A stretch of DNA of 64,000 nucleotides from Asterella californica. Taxonomy: Eukaryota > Streptophyta > Marchantiopsida > Marchantiales > Aytoniaceae. Under the pieces are notes generated by a model. The model searched no databases and had not been told where the DNA came from. It saw only the letters and a program-made list of their open reading frames with translations. The stretch covers positions 23,158,001 through 23,222,000 of the forward strand of contig JAYKYS010000004.1 of NCBI GenBank assembly GCA_036924285.1, read 5' to 3'. The translations under genes were made by a program, and so were the position numbers. Below are positions 20,720 to 33,495 of this stretch, piece by piece; the stretch's first letter is position 1; each line of letters begins with the position of its first letter.

Positions 20720-23700
20720 ATGGGCGATAGGGATATGCATTCGGATCACGGGGTGTCCAGCGGCCATCACCATGGACACCACTCACACCATCACAGAGAC
20801 CGTGACTCGCACCACGAGAAGGACAGGGACAAAGAGAGGGATAGGGACCGATCACGAGAACGAGATCACGACAAAGACCGAGAACGAGGAAGGGATCGTA
20901 ATAGAGACAGGGAGGTGTATGGGGACCGGAATGGGCATGGGCACGGTGTGCCGAGTAGCATTGTTCGGATTGTGGAGGGCGGTGTTGGATTCCGGAAAGA
21001 GTCGGCTTATGAGGGGGATGATGCTGATCACATTGACGATGGCTATGATCGGGATCACAGATATGGCTCCGCAGGTTTGCCTTCAAATTGCTCAAATGGT
21101 TAATGGATATTTCCTCGATATTGGCTGGTGGTTTCTTGGTAGGACGAGCGGTTGTTGGGAGGCCATTGATTATCTGTAGGTCAGCTGGTATACAGGCGGC
21201 AGTTTAGCTCTACTCTCGTGGTATGGACTGCTATTCCCTTAATATCCGCTGAAGGACTCATTCTCTTCAATCTATGTAGCATACTTCCGGGACGAAGGAA
21301 CCGGAAGGAACACGCTTGCACTCATTATTATTGAAGCTAACAAAGCAATAGCTACCCGTTTCGCCTATATACCTTCCCCAGCCACCCTTCTCCACATCAT
21401 CTGGTATGGTTTCTGATCCAGTTTTCAACGTTTCAACGTTTGCCACTGGTCTAGAGGTCATCATTCCGAGCTACCATCGAAAGCCCTTTGTGTTTTCGAG
21501 ACTGACGGTATCCTCATTCTATGGCCAAAGGTGTCGACAAAGTCGATTAGAGTTGGAATAGATATATATGGAAGAGATTTCTTAGAGCTGATGGCTAATA
21601 TGAGTTGCTTGACTTTGCGTACAACATGCATGCCCTTGGGCATCGCGGCCGGGTTGGAGGGGAGGAAAAGAAGGGCCGGGGGTTTGGGGTCGGACTTGAG
21701 GTATAGGCATCTGTTGGAACGATTTCGGATATCAGTGGACAGAAGTTCAAATCTCATTCATAGTAGCCATTTCCCGTTGACATGAAGTTCTGCTTATGAA
21801 GGCGGTTCTATGGTTTGGGACGGTATTCCCTGGGTGGAAACTGGAGTTAGGCCTCACTACTGGATAGGCTTCACCGTAGCGATATTGGGCCAAATTGATT
21901 CCAAAGTAGTGCACGCGTTGCTGACATTGATATGAGGGAAGTGTAAGTTGTGCTCCGCCATCGCTTGGTCCTCGAGCCCAAGAAACTGTTCGTCGCCTAT
22001 CCGAGGCTGTGTAAATGGTTGTAGCATTAGATAATGAAGATGCAGCCTTCCGGTGAGTCAATGGATTTGCTTCTGTGTTGTGGGGCAGTGGTTGGATGGA
22101 CGAAAGGTTCTGCGCGCAATTAATGGTGTGAAGAGCTTGTGGTTCAGAGCTAGCTGTTCGAGAAGAAAGGCCACCTTTCGTCCACTTTCGGAATCTGAAA
22201 TTTATGTGAAGGAATTTCGCATGATCTTAGGGCACCCTAGGCATCTGGGAAACATTTTGGTTGAGGCATTGTGTGCGCTTCGGGCAACGAAGTAGTGGGT
22301 TGGTTAAGAGATGACAAACATTGTCTCCTGCACATGGTTGTCTGTTAGCACTGGCCTGTCGGAGCTCGATGTAGGCTGGTGCGCTACAATGACGCTGAGC
22401 AGACACTGAGTTTCTAGCAGCAGAGTCACTTTCGGCACTCGCTGCTGCCACAGACTATTTCAAGTACCTCTTGTAATGTCCCGACAGCTTGCTTTCAGCT
22501 TTGAGTTCGTTGGTGCTTGCCTTGGAAGACCTGGTTGTCCAGAACTGTAATTCTTGAGTTGTAAGCGGCCCAAGGTTGCAATTGCCTCTGTAAATGGTCA
22601 GTATTGACCGGGGCTTCCGTGTAAAGGCTGCTGTTTTATGTTATCAGTCTTACACTCATATGTTTGCAGGATTGCGCGCAGGAAACGGCAGCGGAGGAGC
22701 AGACACTATTTTCATATCGAATTTACCGGACAGTGTCACGGAAGAGGGTTTAGCAGCTCTACTTAGCGAAGCCGGAGCCGTCAAGGTTCGTAGCTCTTGC
22801 CAGGACTTCCTGGATTTCTGTTTTAATCTTCCTGTCTGGATACTGTAGCTCATCCTGGACGCGTACTTGTGTCGAGGAAACCGCTCTTTCACTTCTGTAG
22901 CTTACTTCTTTGTTTGGGCCGTCGAAGTTTACTGCGTATACCTTCTACGCTCTCCTTCAGGGTAGTCGCTTATCAATCACTGGAACCCTCTCCCCTGGGA
23001 TTGTAGAGGACGTAGACTCCAGGATGTTTAGCAGAAGATTAATTTTCAGGAAAAGCGACTACTCTCCTAGGAGCCAATCTCATAACCGGAGATGGTGGAG
23101 GTATGCAGAATTGGATTCCGGCGTCATCTTCCTCTACGACGAACGAGCAGTCATATTACTCTGTCACCGGCTCTAACTGCAGATTATGTCAATATTCATG
23201 TGCCTTTATATACCATCAGTGAGAAGTTTTTACATCAGGGCATCTCTCTGTCGAGGATGCCACTCGTGATTCAGGAATCTTCGACTTTGTTCCACTTATT
23301 GCGCAGGCAACGCTTGTAGGAGTCATGTTTGCTCTTACAGACTAATTTATACCCGTGACTAATTTATATGCGGGTTTATAAACGGTATCTTATGAGCACT
23401 GACGAGAGAAGGAGAGGAACCCTCACAGAATCCATTGATCCTTATGGTTAGGCAGCATACGGAATAACCCAGACGGCTACTGCAATCAGTGCACCGGACA
23501 GCCAATGTACCGCATTTCGAACGTTGACGGATACGTATTACCTTAAGTTACTTAAGATGCTCATTATTGGACAGATGCTGATCGTGTATATCATCCGCGA
23601 CTCATTCCCAAGGCAAGAGATTCTTTTTCTAATTTTACAAATGTGGTTTAGGTGGAGCGCAAGTCGGGGCTGCCAATGGTGAAGCTGTTTAGAGACAAGG

Positions 23701-25570
23701 AGACGGGTGGTCAAGAAGCTGAAGTTGTGTTGGATGACCCTCGTTCAGCAACGGGAATCGTTAGTTGGTTCAATGGTATTCTGAACATTATGCCTTAAAA
23801 TGCTTGCTTTCAGTTTCAGTTGTGTTTATCACCGCGGGTGGGACGATAAGGAAATTATGTGAAATAACGCAAACTGATTCAGCAAGTGTAATTCATCTTC
23901 CGTGGGTAAAGTTACTGTTCGTTTATGGGCTCGTCGCCCAGAGGCGTTCTTAGTTGCCGTCCTAAGGTTGAATACGAAATCCTGTTGTATAAATCTACCT
24001 TGAAAACCCCGTGTGTTCGGAAGTAGCATTTACGTTTTTGTCAGAATGTTTTTGCGCCGCCAAGTTGTTACTCCCAGGCAAAACTGTCTAGAGTGCGACT
24101 TCAGCCCGTCTAAGCATGAATTGCCCTGCTGTCTCGACGAAGTCACACTGCTGGAGCGTTGAATGAGTTATCCAAGATCAAAGCCTTGATTCCGTTGCCC
24201 GGCTGGTCAGTTTCTTACTCTGTCCCGTAATGGTTCCAGGTTATGAGTACAAGGGGAGCAAGATACAGGTTTCACTCGGGCAGGCACCAATTCCTGGCTC
24301 TAGCCCGGGGTTCCGTGACAGGCGCTCGAGCTCTTATGGCGCCGACTATGACAGGGACAGAGACATCCCACCGAGAGGACGAGGTTACAGAGGGGGTAGG
24401 GGGCGAGGCAGACATTCTGATCGCTTCGGTCCCGCTCATGTCCCGCCCCAATTGGGAATCGGACAAGGTTTACCTCCTTTCGGACGGGGTTTCGGAGGAG
24501 TTTATAGCGGTGTCGTGGACGATTTTCCTGCTGGAGGAGAGAGCTTCGGTCGAAATAATCCAAACGTGACCCCAAGAGAAGGGGACTGGATCTGCTCTGA
24601 ACCAACGTATGTGCTCAGTAGCTATCCTGCATTGTTACATAGGCTGTGCATTAGTTGTGGTAAATTTGTCGAATCGAGCGGTTGCCTCACAAGAGAACAG
24701 ATTAGAACCATGTGCAGTGGCATGGGATTAGAAAATTGATTTGCCGAAGCTGTCTTGACTGTGGGCCACATGAGTGTGCGAACCATAGGCTCGTGAAGTA
24801 CTTTCTTGGGGAATGTTACATGTTTTACCGTGCAGTTAAGATCGCGTCACTTGGTATCGTGTTAGTTCCTGTCATGTCTTACTTACCATGCGCTTCCCGT
24901 GTGCAGATGTGGGAATCTGAATTTTGCACGGCGGACACATTGCAATAACTGTAACAAACCTCGAAGAGATATGGTCATTGGCCTTGGTGTAGGGGGTCCT
25001 GGCGGTGGTGGGTTTAGAGGTCCACCTCCTCATGCCCCTTTCATGGGTGGTCCTCCACTGGGGCATGGAATTGAACGAGGTATGGGTGGGTTCGGTGGTC
25101 CTCCTGGTCCGTGGGGTGGTAGAGGAGGAGCTGGTGGGCCTCGCGATTTCGACCATGGATTACCTGGCCGTATTGGCGACCGGTTCGGGGATCATGGTCT
25201 TCCTACACGTCTTGCTGACAGGTTGGACTTCAGGCCAGGAAGGCACCCCCGGGATAGAGAGGATTTCAGGGAAAGGGAAGACTACAGAGATAGAGAGAGA
25301 TTTGAAAGACCTTCGTTCGAATCTAGGGCTATGTATGGGAGTCCTGGTCCTCGAGATAGAGAACGGGAGGATCGGTACAGGGAGAGGAGAAGTTTAGATA
25401 GAGGAGATCCCAGGAGCGAGAGGCGGTTTAGTCCTCCTCCACGAGCTCGATGGGCGAGGGATGCGAGGGAGCGGAGTAGGTCGCCGGTGCGAAGTTTGTC
25501 CCGGGAGTATTACAACAGAAGAGATGACCGACGAGATGACAGGAGAGATCGCAGAGATGACATGTATTAG
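20720..25570 (+). CDS. TAF15b: TAF15b-like RNA-binding protein (RRM plus RanBP2 zinc finger), 5 exons
   Basis: Coding exons: 20720-21074, 22670-22785, 23652-23775, 24240-24606 and 24907-25570. All junctions are GT-AG and in phase, giving 541 residues. Exon 1 is His-rich and then Arg/Asp/Glu-rich. Exons 2-4 encode one RRM (ADTIFISNLP; VSWFNGYEYKGSKIQVSL). The RanBP2-type finger, WIC-X4-C-X10-C-X2-C, is split by intron 4 (WICSEPT / CGNLNF). Gly-rich and Arg/Asp/Glu/Ser-rich tails follow, typical of TAF15/FUS-type proteins. The family associates with TFIID and binds RNA in the nucleus. The start is the first in-frame ATG after an upstream GTG. The N-terminal His/RD block is an extension I would not expect in flowering-plant TAF15b. 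Confidence 0.85.
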
Positions 25571-28080
25571 ATAAGGTTTATTTTTGCTCCTTGTATATTC
25601 GTCTTGCTGGCCAGCAAGCGAGCTTCCATTCGTTATTGCTCTGGGCATGGTTACCAACGTCTACGTTTTTCCTATCTATTCGGAAGAACGGAGCTTTCCT
25701 CATCCGGCTAATTCTGCAACGTGCATCATCACCTTCTCGCTAGAAGGACAGCAGTAGCCTCGTGGGTGGTCCGCATTCATGAGGATGGGAAGCGGAAACG
25801 AGACGAGGCAGGCAGAATAGCTGTGTTCGTTATTCGTGGTCGTGCTTGGATATCCAGTGGACGTTTATAGTAAGTCTAAGATCCCTGGCCGCTGTCATTT
25901 TGTATGCTGTGGTTGATCTCCTCGATCTAAGTGAGCCGCGGGTGTCCCTGAGTAGAGGGATCATGTCTAAGACTGACTCGGGTTCAAGCTGCCGACGTCT
26001 GGTGGTGGTTGATGTAAAACCATTAGCAAGGAGTACTCTGACGATTTCACTGGACCAGGAAGACGGTGGAGAATATTCATTCCTTCCCTTGAGTGTCATC
26101 TTAGTCCATTTGACTTCGTATGCGTATAACCTCGTCTGTTACTGTATAATCTTATATGCCACACAAATTGTTGGGAAGCGTACGAAACGATGACTGAAAC
26201 CTGTATTTACGGACAGCATGCCGCCTATCTTCATGAGTTAATCAATAGGTCCGGACACACAGCTGCGACTCTGGTGGTCTTTTTTTTTTTGGCTGCAACT
26301 CTGGTCGTTATGATTAGGATTTTGACGTCTAGTGATCGCTGCTGTTGACGGCAGACGCAGTCGCAAGTACATTGGATCATCTTCTCAGGGAACATGTCGC
26401 TTGGGATTCACATTCATTTTAAACTTTAAAGCCTCAAAACCTTCCGGCGGTACTTCCCCATCTTGTTTGTCGCGTATCTTTTGCACAGAGAATGAAGCAT
26501 CTGAGTGTGTCCTTTTCACTGATGGGGTCAAGAAAGACAATATTTTCGACATCAAAGGTATTGATGTACATTGTCGAGAGCAAGAAAAGGTTTGAACGTC
26601 CCAACATATAATTTCTTTTTACCTATTGAGGAACCAAGTGATTTTTTTGGAAATACATTGTGAAGAAGACTCGCAGCTGATTTCGAATGGACAAAGAGCT
26701 GCAAATCTCTAGAATTCATTCCATCAGAAGTCCTGTAACATTGTATATGACTATCTGTACCATCGTAGCATGCGATTAATTATGGAGGTGTGAATCTGAA
26801 TGAGCACCTATATGCAGGTGTTTGAATCAGAGCACCTGCTTATATCTATTCACTTCATGTGCGTGATGTAATCTATGTATATTTCACGTCATGTTCGCAA
26901 GAGATGTTCAATTAATGATAGATTAAAGCGAGTTTACCTACATAAGCCACCGTCTGAATGCGAGTTAAGCCCCTAGTATGAGTCTAAACGCATGTAAGAA
27001 AATATCCTCTTTTTCTTCTCAGTGTATTTTGAGTCTCAAAAAAAGAATCGTATTTTTCAAGAAATCTCAAAACTTTCATTTAAACATTTCTCTGTCAATA
27101 TTTAGTAGTTTTCTTCAAGATGAATCATAACTTATAACTTGTAAAGCTGGTGAACCGCTTTAAGTTCATTCTTTATTTCCAAGTTAAGATGAAGACGTAG
27201 TAACCAAAACCATTCTCTGGATAACGGATAAATGTCTCACTTCACTAAAAGAGAACCAGCAACATAAAGTCTTGTGGGTCACCCTGAACACTTGTAGTCA
27301 TCTCGGGGCTCGGGCTCGGGCAGTACCTTCCGCTATACTTTCCCATGCATGTTATACGCTCAGGTTGTTTCTGGTCCAATGGTTAGCAACACATACACAT
27401 GCCTCTGATGTTCGACACATATCTCTGAGAGTCTTACGGTTTTATGGTTTTATGGTTTTGCAAGCAGTAAACATGCTGCCTTGGAGCTTCAATACTGTCT
27501 TTCGTGTACTGTTTGGGAATGAATTAAATTCGAAGTTTGACACATCGCAGTAGACCCCACCTTCGGACAGATATTCTGGAGAATAACAAAAATATCTTCA
27601 TGACTCAATTCAACAAATAATAAGATCTCGATAATTTTAATAAAAAATATCTTAATAAATTTTCAGTGATCTCGATAATATAATCAGGAATTATAATCTT
27701 ATATCATAATAGTTAGATATAACCTTTTTATGTATCATTATGTTTGATTATTTTTTGATCTAGATTGAATCATAATTGATGATGCATTAACAAGAATAAC
27801 TAGTGAGTCTATTTTACTTCATTCTGTTGAGAAGTATCATGAATTTTTGTTGATTATTTATTTGTTAAGTATGGTTAAATGTTATATCTTGAAATAGATC
27901 TCGAAATAAATTACTCTAACATAGTTTATGAATATTTCTCATAAAATCATATATTTTTCTCCTTGGATACTTTTGAACTCATTTTTCATTATATATAGTT
28001 TATGCTGTATTTACAATTTTCATTATTACTATAATTTAAAATTCTTCATTGAGTAGATAACTTAAAATTCTTCATTTACT
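25571..28080. other. 3' flank and intergenic DNA
   Basis: The 3' UTR of the TAF15b-like gene probably extends a few hundred bases. A run of T lies at about 26280-26290. After about 26600 the sequence becomes AT-rich, with no recognised gene. Confidence 0.5.
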
Positions 28081-28360
28081 TTTCCGATGTCTGCTATCTG
28101 ATATTGGTGTGGAGTGTACAGATCCTCTTGTTATATACAGACAACATTAGCAACATGAGTTAGCTGGTAATCTTATTTTCCATGCTAAGACAAAGCACAT
28201 TGAGGTGCATTATCATATCATTAGAGAGAAGTTCCTTGCAAGAGAGATTGAACCACAGGAGATCAAGTTGCCGATATCTTCACTAAGACATTACCTAGAG
28301 ATAAGTTTGATGCTTTCAGACATTGTCTAAGAATATAAGACGTAGAGTCGAGCTTGAAAA
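28081..28360 (+). pseudogene. Ty1/copia RNase H end (remnant)
   Basis: Broken frames show the conserved end of copia pol: LIFHAKTKHIEVHYHIIREK followed by FLAREIE and a KLPISS-like degenerate of the usual ADIFTK segment. The stop and a purine-rich AAAAGGAG (about 28355-28364) come just before an LTR start. Only the last ~90 codons remain. Confidence 0.8.
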
Positions 28361-28364
28361 GGAG

Positions 28365-28587
28365 TGTTGATATAGTCTCAAGATCTAGTAGATTGAGGAC
28401 TAACATTAGCCTGAGTGGTTAAGATAGTTACAGTTAGTTAGAGTGCTTACCCACCATTAAGGTTTTCTTTGTACTCACCTCCACTATATATACATGGAGA
28501 GACAAAGCCTCTCTCATCTCATTCCTATTTCACTTCCTTGTCTACTCGCTCTCTCATCTTGGAAGTGTCCTCGAAGTATCGATCTTT
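28365..28587 (+). repeat. Copia LTR fragment
   Basis: It starts TGTTGATATAG right after a polypurine tract and contains CACTATATATACATGGAGAG (about 28480-28500), a good TATA region. It is cut by Ty3 LTR sequence at about 28588, so the copia LTR is truncated. Confidence 0.7.
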
Positions 28588-29003
28588 CTACAGTCTTGAC
28601 TTAAGAACGACCCAAGGACTGAGACAAGACTAGAGAACGAGACGGCTGGTTTAGACCACCATTTCGGAGTCTGGATCCAGACAAACATCACAGAAGGTTG
28701 GGCCGACGTAGATGTGCTAGAGACACCGTTCAAGACTATGGACTTTATGGAAAGTCCACCCCAATTCATGTTGTGACTTGCTCATGTTTTGAGATCGATC
28801 TAATCGGTTTTAGGTCGAGACTTAGGAAATGTTGAGCTTGAGAGTTAGGGAGACGGTTCGACTCCGATCCGGACCAAACGAGATAAAGATAAATGGTGCG
28901 TGAATGCTAACACGTGACTGCGGTTTGCAGGTTAGCGTTGTGAGTTTCCTGACCTACTGAGCAAGAGCTTCCGCTGGTGCAACAAGACAATAGGTGCACG
29001 AAA
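28588..29003 (+). repeat. Ty3 LTR 3' fragment
   Basis: It matches the 3' ~410 bases of the LTR family at 10918-12048 (AGACTAGAGAACGAGACGGC, then CTTTATGGAAAGTCC and GCAAGAGCTTCCGCTGG) and ends GGTGCACGAAA. The 5' part is absent. It supports the LTR end assigned at 12287. Confidence 0.85.
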
Positions 29004-30780
29004 ATTACCTAGTTGTTTATTTCAAAACGGACTAACCTACAATATTTTGCAAAATATCGTAACGGAAAGATCTCAGACATATATATGTTCGTCGTTAGAA
29101 AATTTCGGAAAAAACTTTCTGCCATCTAATGATGAAGTTGTTGTATGTCTTTAGCTCTACTAATAGACATTAACGATGAACTTCAGATGAAGCTATTCTC
29201 ATACTTAGTTCGATCTCTATTGTCAGAACTTCTAGATCTTTATTACGTAAACTGAAGGTCAAACACTCTCTCACCTCTTGATGCTTGTAAGAATTATGTG
29301 ATATGTTTCAAGACTTGTAAGGTTTAGATGATCAATTACTTCTGTTACGCAAAAACATATCTATTTTATTTTGATACCATAACTTTGTTGTTCTGTAACC
29401 AACAATGTTTCATCCTCAACTTCTTAAATTGGATGTTAATTGTTTTATGTCATTGTTGATATGTAGAGATTTGGAGTCCAATTTATATCACTACGATTGC
29501 TATGATATCAATTTTTTTGTTATTGTAATAATTAAAAAGAGTTATTGCTAATAAAGATCCGCATAGAAGAGTAGCGTTCATGTCTAATCAACATGTTCAT
29601 GCAAAAGATCATATCCTCTAATACCTCCATAAAATGATTTTCACGTGTGATTTAATATACATAAATCATCGATTCTTGCGCATGTGAGGTCCACTCTTGC
29701 TCATATGTGATACTTGTGTTGCAATGTCCACTGTTGCTCATATGTTCCACTCTTGCTTATCGTAGAATCACCTTAAATATTAACTCTTCAACTCCTAAAG
29801 TCCCAAGAGTCTCTCTCTTCAGTACAAAAGGAAAAGAAGAATCCTTAAGATAGCAGCGGTTCTCTTCTATAACAAATAGCTATGTTTGCAATGGGATTGC
29901 GAGGCTATGTGAAAGAGATTTATCTAATTCTTTTTCTCTTCTCAGTTTTCACAACTACTCCAACTATCTTGTAACGACATGTTTTACACATAAGAACTGT
30001 CTTTATTAATGAGATGTTAGTTATAACTAAGTTGAAGAATATGTGTTTGCTATCTAAGTAGTTTAAAGAAATATCGTTAGTCATAATTAGTTAAATTTAG
30101 TTATGTATTTTTGGACTTATGTACTTAGTTGTTATATTTGAACAAAATATAGATATTTTCTAATAATGAATATTAACAACTTGTTATTAAAAAAATTAAA
30201 AGTGAAAATTATTTCTTAATTTTTTGACTTGATATTAGTTGTAAGATTTAAATTATCAACTTTATGAGCACTAAAAACAAAAACATTTCACATGTCATCT
30301 TCTTAGTGTGGTGTAGAGATTCATTTAAAATATTCTAAAATATTTTTGGAAATTATACACTTTGAAAAAATAAACTAATGTGAAAAAAAGAAATGCACGT
30401 GATTGTCTTTTATATTTTAGATAATATTTTAATAAAAACTAGTATACATCAATTATAATTAAATTACCAAAAACATTAAACATTAAATATAAATAAATAA
30501 CATATAAAATGTATTGATCTTTGTTTTCATATTGCAGTAATGAAATTAGAAATATAAAAGATATGAGATTTTTGAATGTGAAAACATGAATATAAATATT
30601 CTTTTATAATTTCTTGTTTGATCATACTCATTCTCTGAAGTTACGAGTCATATATGAAATGTTGCTTAGTCACCTCAAAGAGATAGAAACAATGATGTGG
30701 AAAATTAATTTTAGATGGCTGTCCGGTTGACTTGTCTCTATGTATGCTTTCTCTCTTATCACTAAACAAAGTTAACGTTA
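29004..30780. other. AT-rich intergenic DNA
   Basis: Long A/T runs and no open frame above about 60 codons with any resemblance to a protein. Nothing assigned. Confidence 0.6.
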
Positions 30781-30901
30781 TGTCTAGCAACTCTAGGTAA
30801 GGGATCTGATCAAATAAGGAATTATAAAAGAGGCCTGATCAAGTCTGGAATTCTTTCTAGGGGCCTGATCAAGTAAACTGCTGCTAGATGGTGTTACCAT
30901 C

Positions 30902-32107
30902 TCAAACAAAAAGATTATAACAGTACAAGTGCAGCACCGCCGATACTATACTGTTCTCCGTCTTTGGTGAACCCTCTTGGCTTCGAGTGGATTCGTCTGC
31001 TGTTTTATCCCTCGAGCAAACCATCGTCGGAAATGTGTGCGGACATTCTCGTGAAGCCCAACTTCGGTATCTCAGTCCCCCGTCAGACAGCAGTTGAAGG
31101 GAGTTCGGTACAGAGCTATCTCCTGGAAGAAGGACCCTGTCTAAGCGATGCGTCTCATGAAGTACATCAGTGTTGACCTCAGCGTTCAGATAGACTGATA
31201 CAGCTCTCGTCCTCACTGTCTCCATCGTCCAGATTGTTGTGAGGTTTACATGGTTGTTCGAGAGTCGGATCAATTTTAAACATCATAAAAATTGTATTTT
31301 AACCTGATTCGAGGTTTTGTTCACAATAGTACAGGTACAGTGCGTACAATTCACGAGCATGGACAAAGTTCACACAAAGCAACCTGGATAACCAATCCTG
31401 CTCCACCTCTTTGGAGTTGCTCCCTGACATGTCGAATTAATGTAAGAATCTTCTTCACTTTTGAGGCTAGTGAGGCTACTCTAACAAATCGGTCAATCTC
31501 AATCTGTGAGGAGAGTCCGACGGACAACGTGCTGTATCCTTTGACCTCCAGCTTCTCAAACACCTTTGAAAACCTTAAGAAGTCATTAGCGTCAGCATGC
31601 TTGAGGACCTGAATGCACGCATTCAAAGCCAGAATTGCATACCAATCCCATCTCGATCCAGTACCTTCCCATATCATGTAGGTAGAGCGGAATACATCAT
31701 CCCCAGCAGAAAACAACCATGACTTAGACCCGTAGACGCTTTACACTATCCATACTCAATAACACTCATCCACTCTCGGTTCCCTTCAAACTGGCATAAA
31801 GACAGTCCCGGATTCACGCCGCTGAAGACACAGCAGAAAATCTGGAGGGTTCGACTTGCCTAACAGATAATACCTCAACGATGACAAAGCAAGAGCTAGC
31901 GACTTGTCGCTCAATCATTCCAAATAATCGTGGCAATGCAAAGCCCAGAACTAACGTGTTAATGCTGAACTGACTTAATTGTAATGGCATGTACGCAACC
32001 GATGACACTTGAAACTGTGAGATAATCACCTGCTTTGAGTTCCTGTCAGCATTTTTTTCCCTCTTGAATAAATGGTATAAATACTCGAGGCGTCTGCCCA
32101 GACACAC
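30902..32107 (-). other. Unidentified coding-like block
   Basis: GC content rises and three minus-strand open frames lie in a row: 32107-31814 (97 codons), 31716-31351 (121 codons) and 31273-30902 (123 codons). The middle one reads like real protein (WDWYAILALNACIQVLKH; FLRFSKVFEKLEVKGYS; ASKVKKILTLIRHVREQL), and in-frame codons extend it upstream to about 31750 (SKSWLFSAGDD). GAG|GTATTA near 31882 and CAG|GTTGCT near 31382 could be splice donors. I do not recognise the family. It may be a multi-exon gene or its remains, transcribed in the same direction as the DUF716 gene upstream. Confidence 0.35.
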
Positions 32108-32592
32108 CTCGGCAGGCCACTACATTACTGAGATAAGTAGCGTCATAACATCTCCATAGCCAACTCCATAACAAGATAGTGGAGTTGATTTGAGCCGCAA
32201 GCCTAATGCGAACCGGTATCTTGACAGAGACTAAAGGCAGCTAAAGTAGCATCAGGACAGTGATTCATGATCCCTGAATCCAACTGGACCCTGTTGACCA
32301 GCCTCGATGTCTGTGTCCCAGAATCTATGCTGTCGGGATGCACAAGCACTTTTGGTCGTCTGGAACGACATGAGCCAAACGTTCAACGTAGATTCGGACA
32401 TGAAAAGAGAAGTTGGTATGAACATAGTCGTCTCGTGAGTCTTAACCAGGGAATTTCGCAGGTAGCCTTGCCTCCGTACTCTTTACCACAGAGCTCAGGC
32501 TCCAAACAGCCAACCAGTCCTTTGCCATTGTGTTGGGAACACTTTCATTTAACGAATGACTTGCGGTTTTGGTCACAATTTACAATGTCTGA

Positions 32593-33495
32593 CTAGCGCT
32601 TATCGAAACTCAACTTCCCTAGAGGTTTCATTTGCATGTGATCACTGTCAAGATCGATGGAGACGGGATCATAGCCACCCCTTCTGTACCCTTGTAGCCT
32701 AGCCACCAAGCCCAGAGCCAACACACCGAACAGCACAACGAGCGTTACATGACAGTTGAAGGCGAAAGCCATAAGACCTCTGGCCCGTAGCTTTGCCTCC
32801 TCCAAGTCACACTGAGTGGATCCATTGACTCCACCAGGTAGATCCAGTAGGCGATGGCAGCCCTCCGGAATGAAGTCTTCAACGTACAGAGAAAAACCGA
32901 TTTGGAACAACCAAGTTCCTTGTAGGAGTAGCGACATACAAAACATGAAATCCACGAAGAAAGCTCTTGGCTGCCAAGCCAACAAGAACGCACAGACACC
33001 GCTCATACCAATGATGAAAGACAAAAGCACGTAGCACTTCCCTTCTAGCCCGGCATTTTGTGCAGCCTCCTGCCCAATGACCGTCAACTCCACCAGGAAC
33101 GCCAGTCCAATGAGCACGAACGGCAGTTCATAGGGCAGCGGTAATGCTGATGACGACTCGCTGATCAGAACCAGTGCAGCGAAGAGCCAGAACATAAGGA
33201 GGACTACGGAATGCTGGAAGCTAGCAATTCGGTACACAGGGATTATTCCCTCCTCAAACGGCGTAAAGCTCGTGGAGATTCCGAGCTCATAGAAGATAGC
33301 AATAGGAATGGTGACCAACAGGACGTAGAGCTCCAGACTTCTCAGCTTTCCAGAAACGAACGGCACTGGTTGCCATGCTCTAGCACAGTACTCGCGAGGA
33401 TATCTGAGGTAACTGACGGATGCGGAGAAGAGATGCCATAATCCAAATGTGAAGAAGAAAAAGGCGGGAATGAGATGCCCTGTTAACGTTCCCAT
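32593..33495 (-). CDS. DUF716/TMEM45-family multi-pass membrane protein
   Basis: The single exon gives 300 residues from ATG 33495 (MGTLTGHLIPAFFFFTFGLW). The frame stays open upstream only to a GTG, and the family normally begins at this MG-GH-PG/A motif, so I chose this start. HL(I)PAFFF, the WHLF segment, and a conserved HxxxxxMFW (QHSVVLLMFWLF) are family hallmarks. About seven hydrophobic segments are seen. QGTWLFQIGFSLY near residues 215-230 matches the conserved GTWF/Q-G motif. The C-terminus is short and hydrophilic. TMEM45-like proteins lie in endomembranes; the plant members have no firm biochemical role. Length is normal for the family. Confidence 0.85.
   Translation of the reverse strand: MGTLTGHLIPAFFFFTFGLWHLFSASVSYLRYPREYCARAWQPVPFVSGKLRSLELYVLLVTIPIAIFYELGISTSFTPFEEGIIPVYRIASFQHSVVLLMFWLFAALVLISESSSALPLPYELPFVLIGLAFLVELTVIGQEAAQNAGLEGKCYVLLSFIIGMSGVCAFLLAWQPRAFFVDFMFCMSLLLQGTWLFQIGFSLYVEDFIPEGCHRLLDLPGGVNGSTQCDLEEAKLRARGLMAFAFNCHVTLVVLFGVLALGLVARLQGYRRGGYDPVSIDLDSDHMQMKPLGKLSFDKR

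Noticed and set aside
20142..21095. 317-codon open frame on the minus strand
   Set aside because: It is antisense to exon 1 and upstream of the TAF15b-like gene, has no family resemblance, and is explained by the low-complexity codon pattern on the plus strand.
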